DNA of 16,111 bases from an uncultured Odoribacter sp. (lineage in GTDB: Bacteria; Bacteroidota; Bacteroidia; Bacteroidales; Marinifilaceae): the NCBI GenBank assembly GCA_910588375.1, contig CAJUQA010000033.1:1-16111 (forward strand), written 5' to 3'. The position numbers and the translations under genes were made by a program. Of the stretch, positions 15,976-16,111 are shown piece after piece. The notes beneath the pieces are model-generated. The model ran no database searches. It worked only from the letters and a program-made list of their open reading frames with translations, and was not told the origin of the DNA. Numbering within the stretch: the first letter of the stretch is position 1; every line of letters begins with the position of its first letter.

Positions 15976-16073
15976 AAAAACTCAATCCACTGACGGTGGA
16001 TATACAAATTCCGTCAGCGGATGTACAAATTTCGACGGTGGATATATAAATTTCGACAGTGGATTGAGTTTTT
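15976..16073. repeat. Perfect 17-bp inverted repeat enclosing a tandem array
   Basis: The left arm AAAAACTCAATCCACTG (15976-15992) is the exact reverse complement of the right arm CAGTGGATTGAGTTTTT (16057-16073). The 64-nt centre holds a 21-nt tandem repeat. Both strands end the stem in T5, so the structure could act as a bidirectional terminator, a structured RNA or a small repeat element. It is not within any coding region I can see. Confidence 0.85.
15992..16054. repeat. Three tandem 21-nt units, with a degenerate fourth running into the right arm
   Basis: Units occupy 15992-16012, 16013-16033 and 16034-16054. Units 1 and 3 match at 19 of 21 positions; unit 2 matches unit 1 at 16 of 21. 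The shared core is (T/C)GGAT(A/G)TA(C/T)AAATT. A fourth partial copy (GACAGTGGAT) begins at 16055 and becomes the right arm of the inverted repeat. There are no unique spacers, so this is not a CRISPR array. Confidence 0.8.
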
Positions 16074-16111
16074 AAGGCCGGTTTTATAAAAAGTTGAAGC
16101 CGTTAAAAAAG

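Noticed and set aside
15976..16073. CRISPR array
   Set aside because: The repeats are 21 nt, directly adjacent without unique spacers, and no cas gene is in the window.
15908..16098. 10-bp direct repeat AAAAGTTGAA (15908-15917 and 16089-16098) as a target-site duplication around the repeat element
   Set aside because: The copies are A/T-rich, lie well away from the inverted-repeat ends, and are too short and low in complexity to exclude chance.

Overview
The window looks like chromosomal DNA of a gut-type Bacteroidales (Bacteroidota). The evidence is Bacteroidetes-type promoter -7 boxes (TAnnTTTG), almost no strong Shine-Dalgarno sites, families largely confined to this phylum (DUF4923, DUF4837, a BtuG-type B12-binding propeller, a long-form PurM) and lipoproteins with an Asp-rich segment after the acylated Cys. 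The genus cannot be fixed from the sequence alone. No insertion sequence, phage gene, CRISPR array or obvious gene transfer is visible.

Layout. The left edge (1-88) is the 3' half of a tRNA-Asn gene and its terminator. It is followed on the + strand by a small two-helix membrane protein (101-364) and by purM (450-1628) with its own promoter. A hairpin terminator at 1666-1690 separates purM from the convergent - strand operon.

Region 1708-8330 is a complete vitamin B12 uptake operon on the - strand. In order of transcription it holds a promoter (8323-8330), a cobalamin riboswitch (8150-8317), btuB (TonB-dependent outer-membrane receptor, TTG start), btuG (surface B12-capturing lipoprotein), btuF (periplasmic binding lipoprotein), btuC (permease) and btuD (ATPase). 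The junctions are tight (26-nt, 1-nt and 24-nt gaps, then a TGATG overlap), so one B12-repressed transcript would supply every step from cell surface to cytoplasm.

Region 8363-15851 is a second - strand operon of five genes, all predicted to act in the envelope: a Big_5/Ig-like lipoprotein, a secreted DUF3108 protein, a DUF4837 lipoprotein, a 1037-residue AsmA-like membrane-anchored protein and a secreted DUF4923 protein. It starts at a promoter at 15844-15851 and ends at a hairpin terminator at 8363-8400, directly upstream of the B12 promoter. No specific function is assigned to these genes. This is the best candidate in the window for an uncharacterised multi-gene system.

The right edge (15852-16111) has no gene. 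It carries an unusual repeat: three 21-nt tandem units enclosed by a perfect 17-bp inverted repeat ending in A5/T5.
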